Origin: Daphnia carinata
Taxonomy: Eukaryota; Arthropoda; Branchiopoda; Diplostraca; Daphniidae
Length of the DNA stretch: 64,000 nt
Direction: 5' to 3'
Assembly (NCBI RefSeq): GCF_022539665.2
Contig: NC_081337.1
Coordinates: 10,781,768-10,845,767, forward strand
Shown: positions 24,731 to 37,304 of the stretch, piece by piece
Position numbering within the stretch: position 1 is the first letter of the stretch
How the letters are laid out: every line of letters starts with the position of its first letter
Position numbers and translations under genes: made by a program
Notes under the pieces: generated by a model
What the model was told of the DNA's origin: nothing
Databases searched by the model: none
Seen by the model: only the letters and a program-made list of their open reading frames with translations

Positions 24731-27700
24731 GTAAGTTGTTGCATAGAGGAAAAATGTGAGACTTGATTTGTTTCGTAAATGTTGAACTGACAATATGATA
24801 ACAAAAGGGCTGGGAGGTTAGGAAGAAATGAGTTCGTAGGGGGGCGGTAATTTTTCAAAAATAAAAACTTGGCCACACGAAGAAGTAATGGCTTAACTCC
24901 GCCCATTAACTCATCCCCTTTTTTAATATTCCCATCGCTGGACGTTGGCGTCGAGAAAGAGACGTCGGTTCAGCTTGCGTGGAACCCCGAAAACTGCCGA
25001 GGCGTAGCTTTTCCTGTCTCACGTGGACTGGAAATGAACAAGAACAATAAAATATGTTTTGCTCTTTCTTTAAAAACGAAACACCTGCGCTAGAAAGTTG
25101 TTGAGGCGTCGCGACGCTTAGCTGAAAAGGACACGAAGTGAAAGATAAAAAACAGTCATAAGTTTTATTCAACTAAAGTCACGGTCGAGAAACTTTTCTT
25201 TCTACGTGGCTTTTTTTCAACTACGGTAGTACGACGCTCCTCGACGTTCGTATATTCCACCGCCTGAGAAAATAAAAAAAACAAATAAAAAATTCGTGAA
25301 TGATTTTGTAAACAATTCAGCCGTCCGATGGCGCGTCAGTAGTTGCGCTCGTTTGGGATTCGTGCGCGTCGACCGGAAAGTCATTTGGTATTCGGATTCT
25401 GCGCCTCGAGAAACGACGACGACGACGCCGGTGTGGACGCAGAATAAACGAGTCGCAACGTTAGTAACAAACAGGACGACAGAGACACACAGCAGCAGCG
25501 TGGGTTGCCTTGAAACGCAAAACAAAAGTTGACGTAGAAAAGAAAAAAGTTTTTGTTTTCATTCTTGTTTGCGCTTAACCAGTTTATTATAGAACATTCA
25601 CTGAAGGCGATCGGCCAGTTCCAAAGCTCATCGTGTTTTACTAGTGTCCTCGCTTCATTTTTAGGAGGTGGGTGGGCTTTTTTCGAGTTTTTACTTTTTT
25701 TGGGGGGGGATATTTTTTACGCCATTTTGAAATTTAAAAACCAAGTGCCAAACTACCAATCTCGTTAGTGTATCTATGTGAAAAAAAAACCCAACGTTTT
25801 GTAATTGAAATCAACGCGTCCGCAGATTCGCTCGAGGTAAGTTGATTTAGATTTTGAATAAATCGAGTGCTGCTACTTGTTGGTATTTACTAGTACCAGA
25901 CACGAATGAGTCAATATAGACGAACATGGCGTCTATTCATTTATTATACGTCATGTTTCGTATACTCATTGTCGACAGCCTGACTGACTTTTTATTGATT
26001 GATGAATGTGAGTGGCGTACGTAGATGGGGTTGGCCTATGGCGTCGTCCATCTTCTATACATCCATTTGTCGGCTTTTCTTTTAAACGTATTGCTGCTGC
26101 GTGTTTTATTAGCTCAAGCATGAAACGATGTTTTACATAAGCAGGACTAAGCTCTCCCCTTTTATTTTATCTTTGTCAATCTTTTAACTTTCTTTTCTAG
26201 CGTCCAAAAAGCTCGATAACTCGTTCCCTTTTTTTTTTTTTTGAAAAACAAGTCGATCAATAAGAATGTCTGCAAAGTGTCGCGTGCGTGAGCATTTAGT
26301 TTCACGCGTACACAGATTGGCGAAAAAAACTTGTGACGGTGGTTGTCTAAACTCTTAATCGTCCATCACCATATATCATCGATTCATTTTTCAACAATGC
26401 TTTCCCCCCACTAAATATATCAGATGCGTTTTGATGTATTGCAGCGCTCCCTGTTGGATCAACACTTTGCGTGAGCTTTCGCAAAAGGCTGTTATCCAGC
26501 GATAGCAAAAATAGAGAAAAAGACTTGGCCACGAGAATACCGACCAGCAATGGCGGCTAGGTGTATGCACGGAGATCGATAATCGATGGTCTACGGTATG
26601 CACTCCTGCAGTCGTCCGTATGAAACTGGTTAGGATATTATAATTCACTGATCTATTTTTTTTTTCAAAGGGATTGTGAGCTAGAAGTAAGACAGTTTGT
26701 TGTACTTCCTACAGCTCTGACGAAAGACATGGGAGAAAACGCTAATCAATATTTCATAGAGAAGAAGGTGGGCGGAGCGGAATCGGATGCGTGCCATCTG
26801 ACGGGCGGAATGGAAAGAAAAGCGCTGGAATTCGCTCCGGCTTATTATGGTTGTAGCTAGAGGACAATAACCTCAGGGAAAGGTCTAAAGAGCGAAAAAA
26901 GGGCAGTCATGTGTATCATTTGCTAACGCTCACTTTCTCACTTGGACATTTTTCTTTTTTTGCGAATGGAACGGAAAATTTGGATGGCGGAACTGAAAAG
27001 AGACACGAAAATTCGAGAGAAAATAGGAGGCCATGTCTACGCCGTGATGTTGTTCACACGACTGACCGCAAATGAACGACGAACGTGACGTGCACTTGAA
27101 AAAAAAAGGGAATGGAAAGTTGACCTTCTTTTGTATTACGTTTTTTTGTTTTTTCTTACTACTCACACACACGTGATCGTGTGATCTGTGCTCAGCCCAG
27201 CGTTCGACAGTTTTCCCCGTCCGTGTATCCTGAGCAATGTTCACGGTTTCTTGGATGTAACGGCATCCGGTCAGTCAAGAGAGGGCATTCTGTACACGAA
27301 AATATTGAAATGACGCAACAACGCACGACTATTTTCATTTCTTTAGAGCGTGAGTTAGGCATTAATAAAGCTAGTTTGAGTAGTTTTTCTTTCGAAATTA
27401 AGTACGTTGATGCCGACAACTGATATGCTCAGCCGATTACTATCTCTCGTGCAAAGGAAAGCTCTATTTAATACATTAGTAGTAGAAGCGTCGGGTTTTC
27501 CGAGTTTTCTCACGCTGCGCCATCCCCCGTCCAAAAAATGACACGCCTTCTTCCCTCGCTCCCTGACGACGTCGTACAACAATCAGAAAAAAAAGGGAAC
27601 CGCAAGACATTTTTTTTTTGTATTCTACTGATTCAGTCGGTACACGTGTGTGAGTTGGAAACCCTACCTCGCCAGTTCTACCTAAGCTTTTTTTGTTCTT

Positions 27701-27933
27701 TCTCTCCCTTCTTCTCTTAATTTTGTTTGGTTTCTATTAAACTTCTTTTTTCTCCACCTTCCCAACGAAAAAAGAAGGGGGAGGGGATCTATTTTCCTTT
27801 GCCTTCTTCCGTCGTATGATTCTATCCCGCCATTACAATTTGTCCGTTCAACTCGTCCAGTTGCCACTGAGCTATAGTGTTTGTTTTTTATTAGTGATTT
27901 CCCATTTTTGACGTTTTGTTCTCTTGTGTCGAT
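24731..27933. other. Promoter or UTR region of the MDM1-like gene
   Basis: No coding gene is seen. A strong GAG/GTAAGT donor after position 25836, without an ATG in the preceding bases, suggests a non-coding first exon ending there. It could splice to the coding exon at 28590 through an acceptor near 28478. Confidence 0.35.
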
Positions 27934-28098
27934 ATGCTCCCACCTTTCACGACGCGTCCGATGACAGGGCATTCGGTCACAGAATCCTCTACGAGAGTTC
28001 GAAAGGACGGAGACGACTTGCAGCAGGATTTGACGAGTGGAGGAGTTCATGATTTCATGGAACCCACTCTAGCTATACCTGCTCACTTGAAAATCGAC
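27934..28098 (+). other. Candidate alternative first coding exon C (MDM1-like gene)
   Basis: 55 codons open from ATG at 27934 (in-frame ATG also at 27961, MTGHSVTESSTRVRKDGDDL) to IPAHLKID, ending at a GTAAGT donor in phase 0. It could be a first exon or an internal exon with a phase-1 acceptor after GATGACAG. No family match. Confidence 0.35.
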
Positions 28099-28589
28099 GT
28101 AAGTTTTTTATTGCCATCCCCCTAATCTATGTCGTTGTGCTATATACTATCCCGTTTCATTATTAAGTAACCCCACGCGCGAACGTCTCGTGTTACTGCT
28201 GTACGTCTAAAATTATCCCAACGTTGAAGCCCCATTCAATCTGAATGTTGATCTCATTGTGCAGCATATTATTGTGTGTAGCGAAATGCTGGTTGACTTT
28301 GTCTCATTGACCAGCATTGCTTTTACCGTGATAATTGGCCGTAATCGTAATACGCAATTAAACGCGATTTTTTTTCCGCGTCCTTGTGTGTGAATGGGGC
28401 TTGCAACTGTTTCGTTACACGTTTCTTTCTTTTTATGATGACTTCACATTGTGACCAATTTGTCGTGACTTGCATAGCTTTCTAGAACTTGCAATCAGTA
28501 CTCACGTTCAGAATTTTCCAACTTAAGAAGCAAAACACGTACAAAAAAAAGAATCGAAATTCCCTTGAAACAAAACACGAAAACAAAAT

Positions 28590-31500
28590 ATGCAGAATCA
28601 GCTGTATTTGCAAGTGTTGCGAAGAAGTCAGTCAGAGGGGCCTCATCAGCGCAGCACTCTCGGAGGAGGTGGTGGTGTAGCAGCGTTCGAACCAGGTCCC
28701 ATGGCCGCCTGGGTACACGGAAGACGACGTCATTTCACCGAGCAGCAAAGACCCGAACATTGGCTCGCTCCAGCTGTAAGACATTATCACCTCCCTCTCC
28801 ATCCGCCCCTTAAAAACAAAACATGAGCACTGTTTTTGTTTCATCCTCCAATGAACTTGATTCGCCGTGTAAAATGTGTGTTCTAATGTAGTATCGTTAG
28901 AAGTGAATGAGCCAGCAGTAGAGTTTGCATCTTTCATTTTATTTTAGTAGAATGCAAATTGTTTTCTCAGCATGTATGTTCCCCTTTTAGATGAGATTGA
29001 CAAATTCATTTTGAATAGGTGAGCAGGGTTTCATCGTAAAGCACTGTAGCTATTCATCTGAGCAAATTATTGAAAACGAGGAAGAAGAAAAGGGTTGGAA
29101 CAAGTTCAATGTTTTCCGTACGCAATTGATGATGGAGCTTTATTTCCTGAGGGAGGGGAGATGCTCTTGTTAGCGGGGTTTCTTTAATGTGACGGCCAAG
29201 ACGCACATTTCTCCCCTCTTCCTAATTTTCTACCACTATCGCCTCTTAATCAGAAACTCTTTTTTGTTGTTGTTGTGCTCTGTTTTGCTTCCCCGTATAT
29301 TCCTATGTTTCTTCATTTCTTGCCCCCTGTATGAGCTCTTAGTTTTTTGTACTTGTCGCTTTCGATTGGTCCTTCCGTTTGTATTGTGTAGTAGAGGCTG
29401 TGTAAAGAGCTTTTTTTGTATCTTTGGCTAGTCCTACACGTACACAAAAGATTCCGTCTCTCTTGCGCAGATGACACATGACTGATGATGTTTCCTTTTT
29501 CTTTTTCTTTTTTTTCATGATCTTCCATGTTTTATCGTGTGGTCGATGATCACAGGGCGCCGCTGCAGCTGGATCTTCATCTGCTCTGGCCGCCGAGAGT
29601 CGAGCAGGAGCTTCCAGCTCCTTCCTTCAGCAGCAAGAGCACAATCATAAACGGGTCGTCGTCGTGGCCGGCGAGACGACAACAAACAAGAGGACCATTA
29701 CAACCGGCTCTTCTGAGTATCAACTTCAATTCGCCTGGCCACCACCTTCAGGCAAAAACATTGCTTATAACAGCAATTGTTCATCAGCCTTTGCTAACGC
29801 CCGCAGGATGCCAGAATCACTTGACAGTCTCTTGAATCACTCTCATGGTAAGTCATTTCCTAACTGTTTTAATGTATTCATAGATTAAAAGTTATAATTT
29901 GGCTGCTGGGTTTCAATACGCAGTTGACTGACAAAATGTCGTCCATTTTCATGGCTGAGTTTTGGGAGGAAACTGGAAAAGTTGAACATTTTCATTCGAA
30001 AGTTCTTCAAAGTTTCAACTAGGCAAACAGCTGATTGAAGTGAATGTCGTTTGGTTAAGTCTCTAAAATTTAGTTGAACGTGTGATGATGTAGGAACTAG
30101 TCGGGGATATCGCGTCGTTACGTGGGTACTCTGTGCGTGTCGTGTAATGTACATAATGTAGTGTCACGTTTTACGAACGATCCAGATGAAAACCCTAGTT
30201 TTCGGCGTGAGCTCAGAGATAAAACAAGTACATTCGTTGCTTAGCAACTCTTTACTGCGTTTCGTACGGCAAAAAGAAACACAAATTACTGTGAGTTCCG
30301 AACTTTGACGTCTTTTTTTCCTATGCTCATAAATGAAATAGGCTTTATAATCCAATCGAAGCAATCGAATCAAAAGAGTTTCACGTTTCTTTAGGTGGGT
30401 CTTTTTCATTGGCCGCCATACAAAACGTAGACAGTGCGCTCTTTGTACACCAGATAACGCATCTAGGCTCTCCCGCGTGATAACCTATCCTTTCTTGTGG
30501 ATCGCTGCTGCCACCGCACCGTCGGTATTGATTTTCTTTCGGGAGGAGGTCGCAGTAAAAGCCAGCGAATTTTGCAAGGGGGGGGGGGGGAGTTGTTTGG
30601 TTTTGGTTGGAGCTATTCCTTTTTTGTTCGTTTCTTGTTATTGGAAAACGCAGCAGACGAACGATGGTGTTCTGATGCATCTCCCGGCAGGATTTGTTGT
30701 GTGTCGGGGCAAAATAACGGAAGCAAGTACCGCACCCTAGTCAATAATAGGTTTCTGTCTTATTCATCCTTTCGCTCGAAACAGATTTTTTATGCGTCCT
30801 GTAGTCCGCTCCATATATGCAGCATGTGTAGTACCTAAATTATATAAATAACTCGTACACGTCACGGATGTGACTTCTTTTTCCGGCCACGTCATGCTAA
30901 TGATGTTTAACTGTTTTATTTTTCTTTTGCACCATAAAAGTTTGGATTGTAATCTGGTTGTTTTCGGTATTGCGACAGATGGAGACAGGGAAGCAGCCGG
31001 ACTTTTGAGTAACAGCAGAATCAACAATGGAACTGGGACAACAACACGCAGCCAGGAGATGGTCTATCACGCGGCCGAAGAGCTTCTCCTAAATCACCAA
31101 GAGCAAAATGAACTTTCCGATGATCAGCCACGCAGACGGTCAGTGAACTCTACAGATATCGAACCATTGCGTCTCGACGGTATAACTATATGTTTACAAG
31201 GGTCTACCTGTACGTACGATCGATCGTCTTATTCTTGACTTTCTAAACATGGCGTTCGTGCGTGTTGACCTTTTTTTGTGCCGTTCGCTGAAAGGGCAAC
31301 AACAGCGCAAACGTATAGAGTTGGACGATTTTCTAAATTGACGTCTGCACTTTTGTTACTTCTGTTGTTGTTTTACCAACGATATGTGTGGACTTGCATC
31401 TGATTTCCGTGTCCCGTTTCGTACTAGGCGCTACAAGACGGAATACAAGAAAAAATTTCGACCATTTTCACTCTACCAGTACGTCGATGGCAGGTTCCAG

Positions 31501-34500
31501 AAATCATCTTCGGATAAGATTCCCATGTCTTCGTCCACCGTTGACGGCGGGCCGGCAACTGCCCCTCCGCTTCAATCTGATGGCATTAAATTGGACAAGG
31601 ATACTTGGTACGGCGAAGTCCTGGAGCTTAGGAAGAAAGCTGGAGAATACAAAGTAAGTCTTTGCAGAGACACACGATCGTTTGTGCAGAATACGTAAGA
31701 AGATGCAGGATAAAGTTTTAACATAACCCTGCAATGGAAGGCTTATAAAGTTAAGACTGGAAAATGTCGTAAAAGATCAATACGATAGAGAGACTTAAAT
31801 TGATGCGTAGGCAATGAATTGAAACGTGAATATAAAAGAAAATGAATCTGTCCTACAGTATCGAGGTTTGGGCGGAGAATTAATGTCGGATCACATGGCC
31901 GATCTGTACGCTAAGCAGATGGACGTTTGGGAGCAAGTGTCTCGCAGGAGCTCGTTATCCGCACTTGCTCTGGCCGCTACAACGCCTAGGTACATTTTAT
32001 CGTGATGACGAGAAATTAAACTGTTTATTTAAATCGATTTCTTTCTTCTTATAGACCAGGGTCAGAGAAAGTGGAAACGACTTCCGCAGTCAACAGCAAA
32101 CGTGGCTCGCCGGTCAAGACGGCATCGCCGCAGAACTCGTCTAACCGTCCGGGACACGCCCAACCGTTGGTCTCGTCTTCTCGTAACAAGGACAACAACG
32201 CTCGTAACAAGGTAGACTACTTAATCGGATTAGAAAGGCAATCAATGGAACACATTATCATCTCCTCTTCTTCTGCGGAAAAAAAAAAACAGGGAAGTGA
32301 TTCGGCTGAACGAGCTAGGCGTGACATGAGTCAGCATCGTTCCGTTTCTTCTGGTAAAAACCCGGCAACGGGAAATAGTTTGACTTTACTTGCGTCAGCG
32401 GTAAACGAATAATTGAATTGTGAATTTTTGCGCATTTTTTTTTTTTTGTGTTGCAATTGCAGAAGGCAGCAAATCGAGATCCAAATCTGCCAAACCGGCA
32501 AAATCACCAGCCCAGCAAAGCGGAAACGGAAATGTCACATTGGCTATTCGTCCTAGTCTGGGTAAATTGATTATGAATAATCAACTCCATTGCTTAATTC
32601 AATCACTTTGGGTAATCCCACCTTTTAATCTATAATTTTTTGTGTATTATGTTTAGGTGCTATTTTCCATCCAATCAGCCGACCTCCAGCTCGATCTGCT
32701 TCACTCGGTCCGGAACGTCGCATGCCTAAATCCGCTTCTTCCAATACGACGGGAGGAACAATCGGATCGTCGACTACCAAGACTTCGCCTGTTAAAGCCC
32801 GTCCAGCACACACTAATGAAGGTACACACACACATCAATCATTTCTAGTACTATTCATTTTATACCACCAATTTTGAAATAAAAATCAGACGGCGTGCAA
32901 CCCATTGTGGTAAAAAAGAATCAGAAAGTTTCCATTATTGCTGGCGAAGGCAAAGAAAACATCATCGTGGACGAATCTTCAATGACCGTTATCGAACAAG
33001 AGCCGTTGCCGGCCTTAATTAAGGCGCTTCCCGAACCGACGCGAGTCAAATCGCCCGAACAGCTGGTCGTCCGCTCTCCCGATCCGGTCAACTGGACCGT
33101 ACCGCTGGACACGGGCAAAACTTTCACCGTCACGCAGAACATCCGTGGAGGAGAAGGATCTCGGCCCCATTCGGAACTGAAAGTTTCCATGACAGTCCGT
33201 CCGCTACCGGTTCCTGCCGCTCCAGTTCATACAGTCTTGACTCCGATTGTGTCGGTCATCACAAAACAACCGATCCAACAGCAGCAAGAGCCTCCACTCT
33301 CCGGTGCTCCAGGTACACCTCCGCACGACTCCCTTGGCTACTTTTCAGAGCCGGAAATCATTGTTGAATGTGGCTCGTCGTCTTCTGATATCTCGAACGT
33401 GTAGATTAGTTAACGCTACGGTTCCAATTTTATGTTCTTATTTACAACATTTTTTTATGATTTCGGGCAAAGGGATTGGTTCACTAATGAGAATTGATTT
33501 CAATTTGAGTTTTCTTGCGTCTTTTTTTTTCATGCAAAATTTTAATCCGTTTTTTATTTGATTTTATGTTACGAATTGCACCCATTTTTCTTTCATTATG
33601 TTTTTATTATACCTTTCCCCATCAGCTTTTATTTTTTTATAATTTGGCTATTGATCTTCTAATTATGATTTTTTTTCCAAATTAATTTCTTCTGTTCTTT
33701 TACATTTTTCGCTTTTTCATTGTGTAGTTTCTTCTTTTGTCAATGGATTGTAAAACGACGATTCACTATTACAATACATACAGCAAGCCTTCTGTTTTGT
33801 GTTTGTTGCATCTTCTTTGCTTGCCAGTAATTGATCATTTATTGTTTGTAATCAATACTTCATTGTTTCCCTTTACAATCAGATGAAAATGCTGATGTTA
33901 CAGCTTCTTCAAATGAAACAGAGGACACAAACGAAATGGCTGACGCTGAAGCGGTTAAAGAACTTCCTGCCAAAGATCATCCAATGGATGAGGTTCTGCC
34001 AGCTGACGAAGTCCCTCCAACTGATGATGTCCCCGCTGTGACTGAATTAGAAACGAAAATGATAGATGTTCCAGTCAAAGAGATAGAGGAGGATCAGTCA
34101 GATTCTAAAGCCGAAGAGATTCAAGCTCAAAAAGAAGAAGAAGAAGAAGAAGAAGAAGAAAAGAAAGAGGAAACCCAAGAAGGAGAAGAAGAAGTAAAGA
34201 TAGAAAAAGAAACGGAAGAAAAAGTACCAGAAGAAATCAAAGAGATTGAAAGCCTTCCAGAGAAAGAGAAAGAGCAAACTGGCCCCGTCAGTGATCCTCT
34301 TGACACGGCTGCTGTCTTAGGAAAAGCGCCATTGATCGAGGAACTGCCGGCTGTCGTTCCCGTCGAACCTGTGACAAGTATTGTGCCTGGAACCACTTTG
34401 AGACGTCTGGAGGATCCGACGCCTTTCCTATTCTCACGGCCCGGCACGCTGGGCAGCCTCACAGCTAGTCAATCCTTCGCCGGCACGTCCCTACCCGATA

Positions 34501-34853
34501 CAAAGCCTAAAGCACCTCGTTACCGAGTGCTCGAAGCGCCTGGAATGATGAACGATCCAGTTGTAGCTCACCCAAAAGTTCACGAATTGCCGAAACCGTT
34601 CCAGAATCCGAAAAATGAGCCATACGAGCAGATGGCTCATCCTTTGCAGAGCAGCACAGCTCCGATGATGACATCGTCATCGCCTTATAAAGGACGTGTT
34701 CTCGAGGCTCCGTCGTCGCCGCCCAAAAGCTCTGCGGTCTCGTCATCGCCCAGTGATTCTCAGATATCCAGCCGGTCACTGGCCTCTGACGTCCTAGAGA
34801 AAGCCCGCACCCGTTTCGATCGATTCTGGACTAAAAAAGAAAGCGATAAGTAA
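28590..34853 (+). CDS. MDM1: MDM1-like centriolar microtubule-binding protein
   Basis: MDM1 binds microtubules and centrioles and limits centriole duplication in vertebrates. Eleven exons join in phase: 28590-28775, 29556-29847, 30979-31138, 31428-31653, 31859-31989, 32055-32211, 32293-32353, 32463-32561, 32657-32821, 32890-33312 and 33883-34853, giving 956 residues. Matches to MDM1: short repeats of the type SEYQxxFxW (GSSEYQLQFAWP) and YKTEYKKKFRPFSLYQY; the block WYGEVLELRKKAGEYKYRG followed by MSDHMADLYAKQMDVWEQVS; and a C-terminus SQISSRSLASDVLEKARTRF followed by DRFWTKKE. Between them lies low-complexity, basic Ser-rich sequence, then an acidic Glu run near residue 700. The start is uncertain: the ATG at 28590 has an in-frame stop about 24 nt upstream, and other first exons are possible. 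AATAAA follows the stop. Confidence 0.75.
33313..33404 (+). other. Alternative C-terminus of the MDM1-like gene
   Basis: If the donor at 33313 is not used, exon 10 reads on for 30 codons (TPPHDSLGYFSEPEIIVECG, then SSSSDISNV) to TAG at 33402-33404. The extension keeps coding-like codon use, and T-rich sequence follows. This would give a shorter protein without the acidic run and the conserved C-terminal motif. Confidence 0.5.
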
Positions 34854-35700
34854 AGTAAATAAAGAAGTTTGTTCTGAAAAGGGAAGGTAGATCCTAAATG
34901 AAAAGCCAAGCGGGAGAGCATTTGAAAGAAAAAAAAATTTTAATTACGTTTCAAACATCTGAAAAATCGACTACGACTAGAAATTTCCGTTTTGCGTCCC
35001 GGTGTCGATTTCCTTTTTCTTTTTACATCATATTTACTTTGATCCATATATAATAGTAGGTTATTTATCAAATTTATAAAAACTGGCTGGCAAATTACGC
35101 GGAGCTCTTCTCGAATGAATTTTTAACGACGACGATGGCTATCTTAACCGGCTTCTTCTCAGCGCTTATTTGTTTTGTTTTTTCAGGACACCAGAAGATA
35201 ATTAACATATAATTGCCTGTATTTGTTTCGTTTTTTTTAAGTTTCTCAACATCTCTTATGTATGTGTTCTGGTACCAGTAGATTGATGGATCCTTCCACG
35301 CCAATAGGCGAATAATTCTGAAGACAAACGTTATAGGGATTGATGAATTAAAGAGCTGATGCGCCTCCCTGCTGCTTGTGAAAAAAAAGGTGTCAATTTT
35401 ATGGTATGGCTGTCCACGAACAAGAAGAGAGCTCAAGAATATCATCAAGGTGTTAAACGGCCCGCCTTTGGCTCGATGTGATGGAGACTGGAGAATTAAG
35501 GCGCAAAATGAAAGCCACGAAACCGATAAAAAATTGGAAAGGTTAACGGGTGTGAACTTTATAGGATCTCAAAATTTGATTGTTTTTTGCTTATTATTAC
35601 AACGTCATGGAGAGTGCAGGGTAGATGGAACTGTGTTTATTAGTCCACTCTCTAGATACAATACACCTATCTATAACCCACGCAGACGTCTTGTTCCTTT
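34854..35700. other. Convergent 3' spacer
   Basis: Tail-to-tail spacer between the MDM1-like gene and FAM185A. It holds polyadenylation signals and both 3' UTRs. Open frames of 117-138 codons here lack family similarity and are probably chance. Confidence 0.5.
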
Positions 35701-37041
35701 CTATTTCTGCAACTTGAGTCCTAAAGACGTGTACCAATCTTGGTTTTCAATCACGACGCTGCTGTTGTTGCCTTCGATCTCAATAATCGGCTGACCTTCT
35801 TCATCGGTCTGATATTCGAACAGGCTACATCCGTTGTTGGTCACGACATTCGCCATCTTCATTTTTTCCGGCGTGACTACGATCGATCGAGCGGTGACAC
35901 GAATGCCAAAAGGGCAATCTACTGGAACTTTCAACGTCAGCGAGCCGTGAATGACGCGAATCGAGGAATTTTCTTGCAGCTGACTGATTTGAATTTGATG
36001 TTGGCCTTGGCCTAGCTGAGCATCCAAACTGCCATCCATACCAGCTGGGGAAAAGAAAATCAAACTAGAATTTACTACAGTTCACGTATGAGACGGCTGT
36101 CATGCTTACAAGCAGTTAGATTTCCAGTACTCGTGATTTTCACATTGCATTTTCGATGCAGATTTTTCAGCGTGATGTTGCCCGTTGCAGAAACGAAGCG
36201 CGATTCGTCCGAGTACACTGATTCTGCCGTGACATTTCCTGAATTTGTGGCCACTATTAGCGCGGGTCCTTGAAATTTATGACCGTGAATGTCCTGGAAT
36301 TATATCACTATTAGTTAGGATGCCTTTTTATGAAACAAAAGCTATGGTTCATTAATACCCCACTGCCACTGTGGATGGTAATTCTTCCCTGAGAAAGGCC
36401 TGAGCATTTAACATTGCCAGTTTGGGTGAGTAAACTAATAAAATCTCCTTTAAGGCTATTAGTGGTGATGTCTCCAGATCCAGTAGTGATTCTCACTGAT
36501 GCTGATTCCATTGATTCAACATGAACATTGTTATGTCCCAAAATATTTGCAGAATCAACATCTAAAACATAAAATGCAGATGATTACTAAATGTGTTGAA
36601 CTTAAAAATTAAGACACAATTCCTACGATATTTTATGGGGATGCTGATTGAACAGTAACTTTCTTTTGGATGATAAACTTTGTTGGTATGTAAAGAAATC
36701 TTTTCGTCTTGACAAAGTAGCTCTGGGGCTGTCTGTTCAGTTTTTGAATAAAAGCTACATATGACTTTATTCATGTCAGGAAACATATTTGGGCATGTAG
36801 GCTTGATTGAGACATCAAGATCCAAATTATTAAGCTCGAGGTAACCATATGGATTCACGGTTTTCTCGACGGTTTTAACGAGTTTGATGTCGTCTTTCTG
36901 ATGTATGCAACTTGTTCGTAAATGACGAAAAACGTTGAAAGCAGATGAATTTTTGTTCGTATGAAAAACGGCGTTTCGCCTTGAGATCGTTTTCAGGTGA
37001 TTAATTAAACTTAAACTGTTCCTATTTATAAACACGGGCAT
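35701..37041 (-). CDS. FAM185A: FAM185A-like protein
   Basis: Family member with a beta-repeat region of the DUF4097 'putative adhesin' type; its biochemical role is not established. Exons on the minus strand start with MPVFINRNSLSLINHLKTIS, a basic Ser/Asn-rich N-terminus that fits mitochondrial targeting. Repeated short strands follow: VHVESMESASVRITTGSGDI, SLKGDFISLLTQTGNVKCSG, QGRITIHSGSG and SLTLKVPVDCPFGIRVTARS. The C-terminus IENQDWYTSLGLKLQK matches the human ending RQSWFQSLKL in position and pattern. GTG at 37080 is in frame, but the ATG at 37041 is the sensible start. The gene diverges from PMPCB; only 263 bp separate the two ATGs. Confidence 0.78.
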
Positions 37042-37304
37042 GGCGAGGAGATCTGGATCAAAATTTAACAGACAAAACACGTAACACAGAAAAAAAATGT
37101 GTGTTAAAAACGCTGAATAATTTGTTTTACTCTCTTCTTTGCCGCAGTTTTGTTTTCCTTACAGACGATGCAAAGCCAGCGACACCTATTGGTCTGATCA
37201 TCAACTCTATAGTAGCAAACTGAAAAATTCGTAAAGGGAAGTTGTTGCAACGTTGCTCGTCACGAAACTCTTCACGATATCCTGATCGTAAAATCTCCGG
37301 CAAA
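37042..37304. promoter_or_regulatory. Divergent promoter FAM185A / PMPCB
   Basis: A 263-bp interval separates two divergent start codons, so both promoters and 5' UTRs must lie here or overlap the genes. No TATA box or named motif was recognised. Confidence 0.5.

Noticed and set aside
35095-35794. Two open frames of 117 and 138 codons on opposite strands
   Set aside because: They fall in the convergent 3' spacer of MDM1 and FAM185A, start at non-ATG codons or lack support, and show no family match.
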